Assembly: GCF_014195655.1 (NCBI RefSeq)
Contig: NZ_JACICD010000006.1
Location: 62,001 to 126,000, forward strand
Source: Ancylobacter tetraedralis
Lineage (GTDB): Bacteria > Pseudomonadota > Alphaproteobacteria > Rhizobiales > Xanthobacteraceae
Direction of reading: 5' to 3'
Length of the DNA stretch: 64,000 nt
Each line of letters starts with the position of its first letter. Position 1 is the stretch's first letter. A program made the position numbers and the translations under genes. This document shows positions 8,109-16,230 of this stretch, in pieces. The notes under the pieces were generated by a model that worked only from the letters and a program-made list of their open reading frames with translations, was not told the origin of the DNA and ran no database searches.

Positions 8109-8981
8109 TCAGGCGCGCTCGCGCAGCAGCAGCCCGGAAATGCCGCGCGGCAGGACGCGTATGACGATGATGACGGCGACCAGCAGGCCGATCTGGCCGA
8201 ACAGCTGGCCGTACCAGGAGGTCATGGTCGCCTTCACCACGGCGAGCAGCGCCGCCGCCGGCGCGGTGCCGAGGAACACGTCGGCGCCCCCCACCACCAC
8301 GGTCACGAAGGCTTCCATGATGAAGGTGGTGCCCATGGTCGGCACCAGCGTCATGGTCGGGGCATAGAGCCCGCCGGCCAGCCCGGCGAGCCCGGCGCCG
8401 AGCGCGAAGGTCAGGCTGTAGACCAGCCGCGTGTCGACGCCGAGCGCCGCCGCCATGTGCGGCACCTGGATGGTGGCGCGGGCCATGACGCCGAACCGCG
8501 TCCAGTTGAACAGCGCGTAGAGGCCGCCGAGCACGGCCACCGCCATGGCGAACAGCACCAGCCGATAGACCGAATAGGAATAGCCGCCCACCGGGAAGCT
8601 GCCGAACGGCGTGCCCACCCCGGCCATGGTGGAGCCGAGCAGGATGAGCGTGCCCTGCGTGCCGATGAGGCTGAGGCCCCAGGTGGCGACGATGGTATCC
8701 AGCGGCCGGTCGTAGAGATGACGGATGACGACGATCTCGACCACCGCCCCGACCAGGCCGGAGACGACCGCCCCGAGAAGGATGGCGAGCGGCAGCGGCA
8801 CGCCGGCATGAGCGGCGGAGACCGTGACATAGGCGCCGCACATGATGAACTCGCCATGCGCGAGATTGATCACGCCCATCATCCCGAAGATGACGGCCAG
8901 CCCGCAGGCGGACAGCACCAGGAAGGCGAAGGCGTCGCCGAACTGGTAGAGCGCGGAGAAGGCGAGGGTTCCGACATCCAT
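8109..8981 (-). CDS. urtB: Urea/amide-type ABC transporter permease (UrtB-like)
   Basis: A 290-residue LivH/UrtB-type permease. The N-terminal family motif GVINLAHGEFIMCGAYV is present, with several further hydrophobic helices and the coupling-loop text FNWTRFGVMARATIQ. The ATG at 8981 (MDVGTLAF) was chosen because longer forms begin with a charged, proline-rich stretch of no family resemblance. It is separated from the substrate-binding protein gene by 183 bp that hold a strong stem-loop, so expression of the two is probably not equal. Confidence 0.88.
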   Translation of the reverse strand: MDVGTLAFSALYQFGDAFAFLVLSACGLAVIFGMMGVINLAHGEFIMCGAYVTVSAAHAGVPLPLAILLGAVVSGLVGAVVEIVVIRHLYDRPLDTIVATWGLSLIGTQGTLILLGSTMAGVGTPFGSFPVGGYSYSVYRLVLFAMAVAVLGGLYALFNWTRFGVMARATIQVPHMAAALGVDTRLVYSLTFALGAGLAGLAGGLYAPTMTLVPTMGTTFIMEAFVTVVVGGADVFLGTAPAAALLAVVKATMTSWYGQLFGQIGLLVAVIIVIRVLPRGISGLLLRERA

Positions 8982-9046
8982 CGGCGGGCAGCCTTGCGGT
9001 TCGGGGGAAAGGCGGCGCGGGGAAGACAACCCGGCGCGAAGAAGGA

Positions 9047-9080
9047 GGCCCCGACCACGGAGGGGGGTCGGGTCGGGGCC
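9047..9080 (-). other. Intercistronic stem-loop after the substrate-binding protein gene
   Basis: A 10-bp perfect inverted repeat (GGCCCCGACC / GGTCGGGGCC) with a 14-base loop lies in the 183-bp gap between the substrate-binding protein and the first permease. Such stems commonly protect the upstream mRNA end or attenuate read-through, giving more binding protein than membrane subunits. Confidence 0.6.
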
Positions 9081-9164
9081 GGCACGAGCGGCGGATGGAG
9101 GCGGATGGACCGAGGAGGTTGAACCAGCCTAACCGCGCCGCCGGTGCGCATCGTCACGCGCCGA

Positions 9165-10415
9165 TCAGGGCTTCGGCGGCGGGTTGGACGGAGTGTACTG
9201 GGCGCTCGGGTCGCTCTTGGTCAGGTCGCAACCCGCCTCGCCGAGCCAGTAGGGCTTGATGTCGGCCCACACTTTCGGGAAGGTGATGGAGTGATCGGCC
9301 TCCACCTTGGCGAGGTAGATGGTGTGCGACATGTGCTGGCTCTTGGGGTCGATGCACACCTTGCCTTCCGGCGCGTCCATGCACACGTCGCCCTGAGCGA
9401 TCACCTTGCGGATATCCTCGCGCTTGGTCGACTTCGCGCGCTCCACCATCTGCTTGTAGAGATAGACCGCGAGATAGGAGTTCTCGGCCTCCTGGTTCAC
9501 ATAGGGCTCGTTGGGGAACTTCGCCTTGAACTTGGCGACGAACGCCTTGGATTCCGGTGTATCCACCTCTTCGATATAGTTGGTGGTGACGTACATGTCC
9601 TTGAGCGATGGCGGCTTGAAGCGCTTGTGCTCATAGCCCTGGCCGACATTGACCGAGGAGGCCATCGGCAGGTTCACGCTGGCCGCGGCGGCCTGCTCGT
9701 AATAGGAGGCCTGCGCGGTGCCGACCAGCAGCGTCACCACGAAGTCGGGCTTGGCCTTCTGGATGTTCTGGATGTTTTGCGAGAACTGCGAGACGCCGAG
9801 CGGGATGAAGTCCTCGCCGACCATTTCACCGCCATGTTCCTTGACGATGTTGCGCACCCACTCGGCCGAGATCTGGCCGAAATTGTAATCGGCGGCGAGC
9901 GTGTAGACCTTCTTGCCGTATTTCTCCATCATCCACGGGATGAGGGTGGAGAACTGCTGCTCGGGCACCGCGCCGGTTACCACCATGTTGGCGTCGCACA
10001 CGCCGCCTTCATACTGGTTGTTGTAGAAGGCGAAGCCATCGAACTGGTTGACGATCGGCCGATAGGCCTCGCGCGAGGCCGAGGAGAAGCCGGCGAACAC
10101 GGCATCGACCTTGTCGCGCTGAAGCACGCGGCGCATGAATTCCTGGTAGCGCGTATTGTCGGACTGGGTGTCGTAGATCACCAGTTCCAGCGGGCGGCCA
10201 TCGATGCCGCCGGCCTTGTTGATCTCTTCCGCCGCGAGCTGGATCGCGTGCACCTTGCCGATGGTCGCCGCGGCGAAGTCGCCGGACTGATCCTCGAGCA
10301 CGCCGAGCTTGATGGGGTCGGCAGCGAAGGCAGGGGTGAATCCTTGGGCGACGCTGAGCAAAAGCGTCCCCGTGAGGGCTGCGGCACGCAGCCCCCGCAT
10401 GGTCTTCCCAGTCAT
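9165..10415 (-). CDS. urtA: Amide/urea-type ABC transporter substrate-binding protein (UrtA/FmdD-like)
   Basis: A 416-residue periplasmic binding protein. Residues 1-31 form a signal peptide ending in AFA before ADPIKLG. The mature protein has the type I fold typical of UrtA, FmdD and AmiC: LEDQSGDFA near the start, EEINKAGGIDGRPLELVIYDTQSDN, and FYNNQYEGGVCDANMV, the equivalent of the AmiC PTPYEGFE ligand loop. The ATG at 10415 is preceded by GGAGT. It starts 24 bp after the amiR stop. It captures the amide for the UrtBCDE-like importer. FmdD of Methylophilus binds short-chain amides and urea; a similar range is inferred here. Confidence 0.9.
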   Translation of the reverse strand: MTGKTMRGLRAAALTGTLLLSVAQGFTPAFAADPIKLGVLEDQSGDFAAATIGKVHAIQLAAEEINKAGGIDGRPLELVIYDTQSDNTRYQEFMRRVLQRDKVDAVFAGFSSASREAYRPIVNQFDGFAFYNNQYEGGVCDANMVVTGAVPEQQFSTLIPWMMEKYGKKVYTLAADYNFGQISAEWVRNIVKEHGGEMVGEDFIPLGVSQFSQNIQNIQKAKPDFVVTLLVGTAQASYYEQAAAASVNLPMASSVNVGQGYEHKRFKPPSLKDMYVTTNYIEEVDTPESKAFVAKFKAKFPNEPYVNQEAENSYLAVYLYKQMVERAKSTKREDIRKVIAQGDVCMDAPEGKVCIDPKSQHMSHTIYLAKVEADHSITFPKVWADIKPYWLGEAGCDLTKSDPSAQYTPSNPPPKP

Positions 10416-10439
10416 GTCTTACTCCTGTGAAAGGTTATA

Positions 10440-11090
10440 TTATTTCCGCGCCACGCCCCGGAGGGATTCGTGGCCCGGTTGTTCGAGGGCTGGCGCCCTC
10501 TTTTTCATGAATGCATCGCAGTAATCTTCGAGATTCTGCCGCGAGCGCATGCTTTCGCGACGGAGCCACTCATAGGCTTCGTCATCATCGACGCCCGCAT
10601 CGGTCATCCGGGCGATGATGGCCTTCACGACCGCACGGCGACCCCGCCGGCGGCGATCCATGTCGTCGAGCCGCGCCCGGAGGTCGCCGCGCAACAGGAA
10701 CTGGTTGATGCCGAGAAACAGCGCGGTGTAGACCGCCCCGCCCTGCACCGGCTTGCGCAGGAAGGCCGTGGCGCCGAGATGGACCAGCTGCTTCAGCCGG
10801 CTCGGGGCTTCCACCCCGACAAGGCCGATCACCGGCACCGCCGGCTGGCGCGCGCCGGCATCGATGTCGAGCGCCAGCGGATTGTCGAGGTCGCCATCGA
10901 CGAACAGAATGTCGCGCTCCGCCTGCAGCGCGGCGAGGTCGATGTCGGCGCGCCCGTCCACGAGTTCGGGCACGCTCGCGCTCACGCCGAGCTTGCCGAG
11001 CGTCGCCAGCAGCGTTTCGACCGCCGTGGGATTGGCCGTGACAATGTGCGCACGGCCGCCGTTGAAATTCTGGAGCAGTCGAGGAGCCAT
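10440..11090 (-). CDS. amiR: ANTAR-domain transcription antitermination regulator (AmiR-like)
   Basis: A 216-residue protein with an N-terminal pseudo-receiver domain (ILFVDGDLD, VPVIGLVG, GATAFLRKPV) and a C-terminal ANTAR three-helix domain at about residues 150-205 (AIIARMTDAGVDDDEAYEWLRRESMRSR). In Pseudomonas, AmiR is held by AmiC and, on amide binding, is released to bind leader RNA and prevent termination. Here the start ATG overlaps the amiC stop by one base (TGATG); a GTG one codon upstream is possible. The leader upstream of amiC carries a terminator and matching hexaloop hairpins, which supports the same mechanism in cis. Confidence 0.92.
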   Translation of the reverse strand: MAPRLLQNFNGGRAHIVTANPTAVETLLATLGKLGVSASVPELVDGRADIDLAALQAERDILFVDGDLDNPLALDIDAGARQPAVPVIGLVGVEAPSRLKQLVHLGATAFLRKPVQGGAVYTALFLGINQFLLRGDLRARLDDMDRRRRGRRAVVKAIIARMTDAGVDDDEAYEWLRRESMRSRQNLEDYCDAFMKKRAPALEQPGHESLRGVARK

Positions 11091-12235
11091 CACTTGATCA
11101 CCCTCAGCGACGCGTTGCGGGAAGCGACCGCATAGCGCGGCGACGACTGGACGAGATAGGGATCGGGCGGCACCGGCCCCGCCGCCTCGACCAGGATATC
11201 GAAGCGGGCGTCATCGTTGGAAATGCCGATGCGCGGCGTGAGATAGGCGTGCAGGGTCTGCGGATCGATGCGCACCCCGCCCTGCGGGGCGAGGAGATGC
11301 TGGCGCGTGACCGCCGCCTTCACCGCCTCGACATCGTCGCTGCCGGCCTCGGCAAGGGCCAGCATGAGAAGCTTCATGGCGATATAGGAGGCTTCCGCAT
11401 CGGCCGAGGTCGAGGGCCCCTCCGGGAACGCCTCGCGATAGGCGCGGGTGAAGGCCCGGTTGGCCGGCGTGGCGAGCGAGGAGAAATACACGCTCGAGCT
11501 GAGATGCCCCTCCACCGCGCCCTCGCCGATCTCCTCCAGCTCCGGCTCGGACAGCGTGCAGCTGGCGACCGGGAAGGTGCGGGGCTGGTCGATGCCGCGG
11601 GCGTTGCAGGCGGCGCGGAAGGCGCGGAAGAAGGCGTAGTTGCTGGTGCCGATCAGGTTGTTGAACACGAAGCTCGGCCGCGCCTCCAGGATGGCTTCCA
11701 CCACCTGGTCGATCTCGGTGTCGCCTACCGCCACATAGCGCTCGGCCAGCACCCGGGCGCCGCGCGCCGTCATCGCCTCGCGGAAGATGCGGGTATTCTC
11801 CCACGCCCAGATGTAGTTCGAACCGATGCAGAAGGCGCGCGGGCCGACATGGGCCAGCATGTAGTCAACCAGCGGAAGCACATGCTGGTTGGGCGAGGCG
11901 CCGGTATAGATGACGTTGTTGGAACTCTCGAATCCCTCGTAATGGGACGGGTACCACAGCAGCGCGTCATGCTTCTCGAAGCACGGAATCACCTCCTTGC
12001 GGCTGGAGGAGGTGTAGCAGCCCACCACATGGCGGATGCCCGATTGCAGCAATTCCCGGCTCAGCGCGGCATAGGCGGCGAGGTCGCCACCCGGATTGAC
12101 CACCACCGGCTCGACCGTGAGGCCCGGCAGCGCCTCGCGCACCGCCAGCAGCGCCCCGTTCAGCATGGAACGGGGAACGACGCTGTAGGGTCCCGTGGTC
12201 GAGAACATGACCCCTATGCGGTAGTGCCTGGACAC
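11090..12235 (-). CDS. amiC: Amide-sensing negative regulator of AmiR (AmiC-like periplasmic-binding fold)
   Basis: A 381-residue cytoplasmic protein of the periplasmic-binding fold without a signal peptide. It follows Pseudomonas AmiC closely in my recollection: IGVMFSTTGPYS, VVGCYTSSSRK, LLWYPSHYEGFE (ligand pocket loop), IGSNYIWAWENTR, and APQGGVRIDPQ. AmiC sequesters AmiR until an amide binds. The GTG at 12235 was chosen: it has GGAG at proper spacing and gives AmiC-like length, whereas the frame extension to 12319 would start inside the leader terminator. It is the first gene of the amide operon and is translationally coupled to amiR. Confidence 0.9.
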   Translation of the reverse strand: MSRHYRIGVMFSTTGPYSVVPRSMLNGALLAVREALPGLTVEPVVVNPGGDLAAYAALSRELLQSGIRHVVGCYTSSSRKEVIPCFEKHDALLWYPSHYEGFESSNNVIYTGASPNQHVLPLVDYMLAHVGPRAFCIGSNYIWAWENTRIFREAMTARGARVLAERYVAVGDTEIDQVVEAILEARPSFVFNNLIGTSNYAFFRAFRAACNARGIDQPRTFPVASCTLSEPELEEIGEGAVEGHLSSSVYFSSLATPANRAFTRAYREAFPEGPSTSADAEASYIAMKLLMLALAEAGSDDVEAVKAAVTRQHLLAPQGGVRIDPQTLHAYLTPRIGISNDDARFDILVEAAGPVPPDPYLVQSSPRYAVASRNASLRVIK

Positions 12236-12250
12236 GTTCGCGCTCCACCC

Positions 12251-12290
12251 AAAAACAAAAAACGCCCGCCGGTCAAAGGACCGTGGGCGT
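12251..12290 (-). terminator. Rho-independent terminator in the amiC leader (attenuator)
   Basis: Read on the minus strand: ACGCCC, two unpaired bases, GGTC-CTTT-GACC, three bases, GGGCGT, then a T-rich tract (TTTTT G TTTTT). It ends 15 bp before the amiC GTG, that is, between promoter and first gene, so it must be read through for the operon to be expressed. Confidence 0.85.
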
Positions 12291-12377
12291 CGTTGCCGCC
12301 AACCTGCAGCGCTTGCCAAGAAGCACCGTCGTTGGAAATGTTCATCAAGACTGCCGCGACAATGGGCATCTTTGCCC
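12286..12377 (-). promoter_or_regulatory. Putative ANTAR-responsive leader RNA: two hexaloop hairpins overlapping the terminator
   Basis: ANTAR proteins recognise paired hairpins with six-base loops having A at position 1 and G at position 4. Hairpin 1 (12377-12364, minus) is GGGC-AAAGAT-GCCC, with a loop that fits exactly. Hairpin 2 (12297-12286) is GGC-AACGAC-GCC, whose loop also fits, and its 3' arm uses the bases of the terminator's 5' arm (12290-12285). Formation of hairpin 2 would therefore block the terminator. Odd points: hairpin 2 has only three strong closing pairs, and the linker (about 66 bases) is longer than usual. The loop sequence AACGAC also occurs once more between them, in a weaker stem. 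Confidence 0.55.
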
Positions 12378-12386
12378 GCCGCTCTT

Positions 12387-12420
12387 TAATTAGGCTGGCG
12401 TGAATGCCCGCCTTTGTCAA
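12387..12420 (-). promoter_or_regulatory. Candidate promoter of the amide operon
   Basis: On the minus strand TTGACA (12420-12415) matches a -35 box and TAATTA (12392-12387) a -10 box, but the spacing is 22 bp, longer than the optimum. A transcript from here would begin about 5-10 bases before leader hairpin 1. The true -10 may be a weaker hexamer nearer to the -35. Confidence 0.4.
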
Positions 12421-12514
12421 GCGCTTTTCCGGCACGCACTGACTCATCCCGTGACAGGGGGATGACGGCACGTATCCGGGAGCTTCGGGTCCGGGAGCCG
12501 ACAGGACTTGAACG

Positions 12515-13435
12515 TCACTCCTGCTCCGGCGCGGGATCGGGCCTCAAGCCGAGCATCGAGTTTGGCCCGTGGCCGCTCTCGCCGATCAGCCGGGCGATGG
12601 CGGTGATGTCTTCCTGTCCGCCGAGCCGGTCACGCGCGGCGGACCAGAAGGCGAACAGGGCGTCGAGCGTCGGCGTCTCCACCTCGGCGCGCCGGGCGAG
12701 ATCGGCGGCGATCGCGATGTCCTTGCAGAACAGCGTCAGCGTCTGGCCGAAATCATAGGTGCCGGTCAGCACATGATCAGGCAGCTTCACCTGCGTGGCG
12801 TGACTGGTGCCCGAGCCCGCGCTCCATACTTTCAGCATCACCGCCGGGTCGAGGCCGAGCCGCTGACCGACGATCAGCGCCTCGCTGGCGCTCCACAGCG
12901 TCGCGGCCGACAGGTAGTTGTTGAGCGCCTTGATGACATGGCCGGACCCGAGCGGCCCGACATGGATCACCTCGCCGCACATATGCGCCAGTAGCGGGCG
13001 CACCCGTGCGAAGGCCTCCTGCGCGCCGCCGACCATGGCGGTCAGCGTGCCGGCGCGCGCGCGCGCCATGCCCCCGCTCACCGGCGCATCGAGCACCATC
13101 GCCCGCCCCTCCAACTCGCCGGCAAGCGCGAGCGTGCTGGCGGGCGAGGCGGTCGACATGTCGACTACCACCGCGCGCGGCTGGCGGGTGCAGGCGCCCC
13201 CCTCCCCCAGCAGCGCCGCCCGCACATGGGCATCGGTCGGCAGCATGGTGATGACCACCGCGCCGGGCAGATCCGCCGCGCGGTGGGCGACGGGAATGCC
13301 GCGCGCCCGGAACGGCGCCAGCGCCTCCTCCGAGAGGTCGGCCACGGCCAGTTCGACGCCGGCATCGGCCAGCCGGCCGGCCATCAGCCCGCCCATCCGC
13401 CCGGCGCCGATGAACAGCACGCTATCCCCGTTCAT
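12515..13435 (-). CDS. NAD(P)-dependent beta-hydroxyacid dehydrogenase (3-hydroxyisobutyrate / 6-phosphogluconate dehydrogenase family)
   Basis: A 306-residue two-domain enzyme. The N-terminal Rossmann motif is FIGAGRMGGLMAGRL; the substrate-binding segment VLDAPVSGGMARARAGTLTAMVGG and the catalytic-lysine region GSGHVIKALNNYLSA (Lys in the conserved GxxxxxKxxNN pattern) are clear. Such enzymes oxidise 3-hydroxyisobutyrate, tartronate semialdehyde reduction partners or related acids. The ATG at 13435 follows AGGAGG at good spacing; the longer frame is dismissed. It lies 40 bp after the enoyl-CoA hydratase-type gene on the same strand, so both likely form one transcript. Confidence 0.88.
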   Translation of the reverse strand: MNGDSVLFIGAGRMGGLMAGRLADAGVELAVADLSEEALAPFRARGIPVAHRAADLPGAVVITMLPTDAHVRAALLGEGGACTRQPRAVVVDMSTASPASTLALAGELEGRAMVLDAPVSGGMARARAGTLTAMVGGAQEAFARVRPLLAHMCGEVIHVGPLGSGHVIKALNNYLSAATLWSASEALIVGQRLGLDPAVMLKVWSAGSGTSHATQVKLPDHVLTGTYDFGQTLTLFCKDIAIAADLARRAEVETPTLDALFAFWSAARDRLGGQEDITAIARLIGESGHGPNSMLGLRPDPAPEQE

Positions 13436-13475
13436 GACCGCCTCCTCGACACCCCGCTGATGCACGCCACGCCCC

Positions 13476-14183
13476 TCAATGAGCGCGCGCGGCGAGCGCG
13501 ATCGCCATGGTGGCGACACCGTTGCGCGCCTCGCTGTCGTCGCCGAGCCCCGCCACCCGGCGGGAGAATTCGCGCAGCAGCGTGACCGATTCGGCATCGA
13601 GCGCGGCAATGATCCGGGCGAACTCGATGGCCCTCGCCAATGCGCTGCCGGGAGCGACGATCTCGGTGACGATGCCGACTTCCTTCGCCTCGGCCGCGCC
13701 GAAATGCCGGCTGGTCAGGGACAGTTCGAACGCCTTCTTGAACGGCACGAACGTGGTGAAATAGGACAGCACGATGAGCGGCGGCAGCTTGTGCGACATC
13801 TCGGGCAGCGCGAATACCGCATCGTCAGCGGCGATCGTGATGTCGCACTGGGTGGAGAAGCCGCAGCCGAAGCCCAGCGCCTTGCCTTCCACCGCCGCCA
13901 CGAACGGCACCGGCGACGAGCGAAGGCGGTTGTTGACCTCCAGGATGAGGTTGAGATCGGCCTGCACGTCGGCGGCCGAGGTCAGGCCCTTGGCGCCCAC
14001 GCGCCCGGCGCAGAAATGCTCGCCCTCGCCCGAGATCACCACGGCGCGCAGGTCGGGCTTCGCCAGCACCTGATCCAGCGCGCGCGCGAATTCGATCAGC
14101 TGAGCCGAGGAGACATGGTTGCCATCGGCGGTGCGGGTGAACTCGACGCCGTAAATGCCGTCGCCATGCGCTTGGATCTTCAT
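13476..14183 (-). CDS. Enoyl-CoA hydratase/isomerase family protein
   Basis: A 235-residue crotonase-fold protein. The oxyanion-hole segments are HFCAGRVG and EGKALGFGCGFSTQCDI, and FALPEMSHKLPP supplies the region of the second catalytic acid. One of the two usual glutamates is replaced in the first helix region, so isomerase, hydratase or hydrolase activity cannot be told apart. The ATG at 14183 has an AAGGAG site. It is divergent from the alpha/beta hydrolase gene at 14333 across 149 bp. Co-orientation with the downstream hydroxyacid dehydrogenase suggests a short CoA-ester pathway. Confidence 0.85.
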   Translation of the reverse strand: MKIQAHGDGIYGVEFTRTADGNHVSSAQLIEFARALDQVLAKPDLRAVVISGEGEHFCAGRVGAKGLTSAADVQADLNLILEVNNRLRSSPVPFVAAVEGKALGFGCGFSTQCDITIAADDAVFALPEMSHKLPPLIVLSYFTTFVPFKKAFELSLTSRHFGAAEAKEVGIVTEIVAPGSALARAIEFARIIAALDAESVTLLREFSRRVAGLGDDSEARNGVATMAIALAARAH

Positions 14184-14332
14184 GAGGCTCTCCTTGAGGC
14201 TGCGATGCCCGCCGCGGTCCCGTTGCCGGGCCGGGTGGTGCGGTGTTTGACTTGTATTAATGTACGACGATAATACACAAACGACTGAATCATGCGGCCC
14301 GGCCGCACCCTGCACGACGAGGAGCCCGCCCG

Positions 14333-15106
14333 ATGGCGTCGATCGACCTGAACGGAGAACGTCTCGGCTTTGACCGCGCCGGGAGCGGCGAGACGCTGCT
14401 GCTGATCCACAGCCTCGGCACGGCCTCCTGGCTGTGGCGCGAGCAGATCCGCCGCTGGTCGGCGCATTTCGACGTGATCGCGGTGGATGCGCGCGGCCAT
14501 CGCCGCTCCAGCCGCAATGGCGGCTTCACCGTGCGCAATGTCGCCGCGGATATGGCCGCCGTGCTGGAGGCTTTCGGTGCCACGCCGGCCCGCGTGGTGG
14601 CGATCTCGATGGGCGGGCCGATCGCCGCGCATCTCACCGACATCGCCCCGCATCTGGTCTCGCGCCTCGTCATCGCCGACAGCTTCGCCAACCAGGGCGA
14701 GGCCGGCGCCACCCGTGCCGCCGCGATAGCCACGGCGATCGGCGCGGGCTCGATGGAGGCCTATGCCCGCCAGTACACCGCCGACACGCTGGTCGAGGAT
14801 GGCGACCCCGCCCATGCCGGGGAACTCACCGCGAGCATCGCCGGCATGAGCGCGGAGGCCTATATCGAGGCGGCGCAGTCGGTGTTCACCGCCAATGTCG
14901 TCGACCTCTACGCGAAGATCGCGGTGCCGACCCTCGTCGTCGTCGGTTCGCGCGACAACCGCACCCCGCCCAAGCTCTCGCAGGAGATCGCCGCGCTCAT
15001 TCCCGGCGCCGGCTATGCCGAGATCGAAGGCGCCCGCCATCTCGCCAATCTCGACCGGCCGGAGGCCTTCCACGCCGCCATCGACCCGTTCCTGCTGGCC
15101 CGCTGA
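14333..15106 (+). CDS. Alpha/beta hydrolase (3-oxoadipate enol-lactonase-like)
   Basis: A 257-residue alpha/beta hydrolase with oxyanion region IHSLGTASWLW, nucleophile elbow ISMGG (Ser about 94), acid in VVGSRDNRTPP and catalytic His in EGARHLANLDRPEAF. The length and motifs resemble PcaD, the 3-oxoadipate enol-lactonase, and a PcaC-like gene follows two genes later. N-formylmaleamate deformylase (NicD) belongs to the same broad fold, so a role in the nearby dihydroxypyridine module is a competing idea. The stop directly abuts the start of the GntR gene (TGA-ATG), so the three genes to 16206 form one operon. Confidence 0.85.
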   Translation: MASIDLNGERLGFDRAGSGETLLLIHSLGTASWLWREQIRRWSAHFDVIAVDARGHRRSSRNGGFTVRNVAADMAAVLEAFGATPARVVAISMGGPIAAHLTDIAPHLVSRLVIADSFANQGEAGATRAAAIATAIGAGSMEAYARQYTADTLVEDGDPAHAGELTASIAGMSAEAYIEAAQSVFTANVVDLYAKIAVPTLVVVGSRDNRTPPKLSQEIAALIPGAGYAEIEGARHLANLDRPEAFHAAIDPFLLAR

Positions 15107-15808
15107 ATGAACGCGCCCCTCGGCATCGGCCCACTCGGACAGGAAAGCGCCCCGCTGCGCCGCAAGCTCACCGCGACGCTGCGCCGGCTGATCGAGACCG
15201 GGCGGCTGCCCGCCGGCCAGCGGCTGATCGAGAAGGACCTGACCGCCGAGCTCGGCGTCAGCCGCACCGTGCTGCGCGAAGCGCTGCGCGAGCTGGAGGC
15301 GGACGGCCTGCTGGTCGCCGGCGCGCGCGGCCTCTCGGTGGCCGTGCTCAGCCGGGACGAGGCGGAGAACATCTATGCCGTGCGCGCGGCGCTGGAAGCT
15401 CTGGTCGCCCGCCAATTCTGCGAGCGGGCGGATGAGGAGGCGCTGCAGGCGCTCGCCGGCGCCCACGCCGCGCTCTCCCGCGCCTATGCGGCCGGTGCAC
15501 TTGGCGGCATTCTCGACGCCAAGCTCGACTTCTATCGCGCCCTGTGCGCGGGCGCCGCCAACCCGGTAGCGCGTGATCTGCTCGACCGGCTGAACGCCCG
15601 CATCAGCCTGCTGCGCGCCCGCTCGCTGGCCGACCCGGCCCGCAAACACGCCTCGCTCGCCGAGATCGACGCGCTGGTGGAAGCCATCGGCCGGCGCGAG
15701 GGCGCGCAGGCGGCCGACTGCGCCGGTCGCCATGTCGCACGGGCGGCGCAGGTTGCACTCGGTGCCCCGCCCTCTTCCCCCCTCAACGACCCGGAGACTT
15801 CTCAATGA
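15107..15808 (+). CDS. GntR-family transcriptional regulator (FadR/FCD type)
   Basis: A 233-residue regulator. Residues about 17-80 form the winged helix: LRRLIETGRLPAGQRLIEKDLTAELGVSRTVLREALRELEADGLL is unmistakable in pattern. The C-terminal half is an FCD effector domain with metal-ligand type residues. It begins immediately after the hydrolase stop and its end overlaps the CMD gene (ATGA). It probably controls this three-gene operon and the divergent hydratase/dehydrogenase pair in response to an organic acid. Confidence 0.9.
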   Translation: MNAPLGIGPLGQESAPLRRKLTATLRRLIETGRLPAGQRLIEKDLTAELGVSRTVLREALRELEADGLLVAGARGLSVAVLSRDEAENIYAVRAALEALVARQFCERADEEALQALAGAHAALSRAYAAGALGGILDAKLDFYRALCAGAANPVARDLLDRLNARISLLRARSLADPARKHASLAEIDALVEAIGRREGAQAADCAGRHVARAAQVALGAPPSSPLNDPETSQ

Positions 15809-16206
15809 CCGACGACCTCTTTGAAAAGGGACTGCAGATCCGCCGCGCCGTGGTTGGCAGCGCCTATGTCGACAAGTCGCTGGCGGAAGCCGACGACTTC
15901 ACCCGTCCGCTGCAGGAGCTGGTGACGAAATATTGCTGGGGCGAGGTGTGGGGCCGCGAGGGCCTGGCGCGGCGCGACCGTTCGCTGCTCAATCTCGGCA
16001 TGATCGCCGCGCTGAACCGTCCGCACGAACTCAAGCTCCATGTGCGTGGCGCCCTCAATAACGGCCTGACGCGCGACGAGATCCGGGAGGTCTTCCTCCA
16101 GGTGGCGATCTATTGCGGCGTGCCGGCCTCGCTGGACAGCTTCCGCATCGCCCGCGAAGTCTTCGCCGAGGAAGACGCCAAGGCCGCCGCGGCGGCAAAA
16201 GCGTAG
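15805..16206 (+). CDS. Carboxymuconolactone decarboxylase family protein (PcaC-like)
   Basis: A 133-residue protein matching the size of 4-carboxymuconolactone decarboxylase. It has the family helices RGLARRDRSLLNLGMIAALNR-type text followed by ELKLHVRGALNNGLTRDEIREVFLQVAIYCGVPA, with the conserved His of LHVRGA. It overlaps the regulator gene (ATGA). Together with the PcaD-like hydrolase it would convert a lactone to a 3-oxoadipate-like acid, but the upstream pca genes are not in the window, so it may serve another substrate. Confidence 0.88.
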   Translation: MTDDLFEKGLQIRRAVVGSAYVDKSLAEADDFTRPLQELVTKYCWGEVWGREGLARRDRSLLNLGMIAALNRPHELKLHVRGALNNGLTRDEIREVFLQVAIYCGVPASLDSFRIAREVFAEEDAKAAAAAKA

Positions 16207-16230
16207 ACATCGCTCGCACCGGCTTCTCTG

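Noticed and set aside
6990-9122. 710-residue open frame on the plus strand opposite the permeases
   Set aside because: Composition is dominated by Arg, His, Gln, Asp and Gly with no hydrophobic core; it is the complement of two obvious membrane permeases.
14333-15106. Alpha/beta hydrolase as NicD (N-formylmaleamate deformylase)
   Set aside because: It is closer to enol-lactonase-type proteins and sits in an operon with a PcaC-like gene, separate from NicX; kept only as an alternative.
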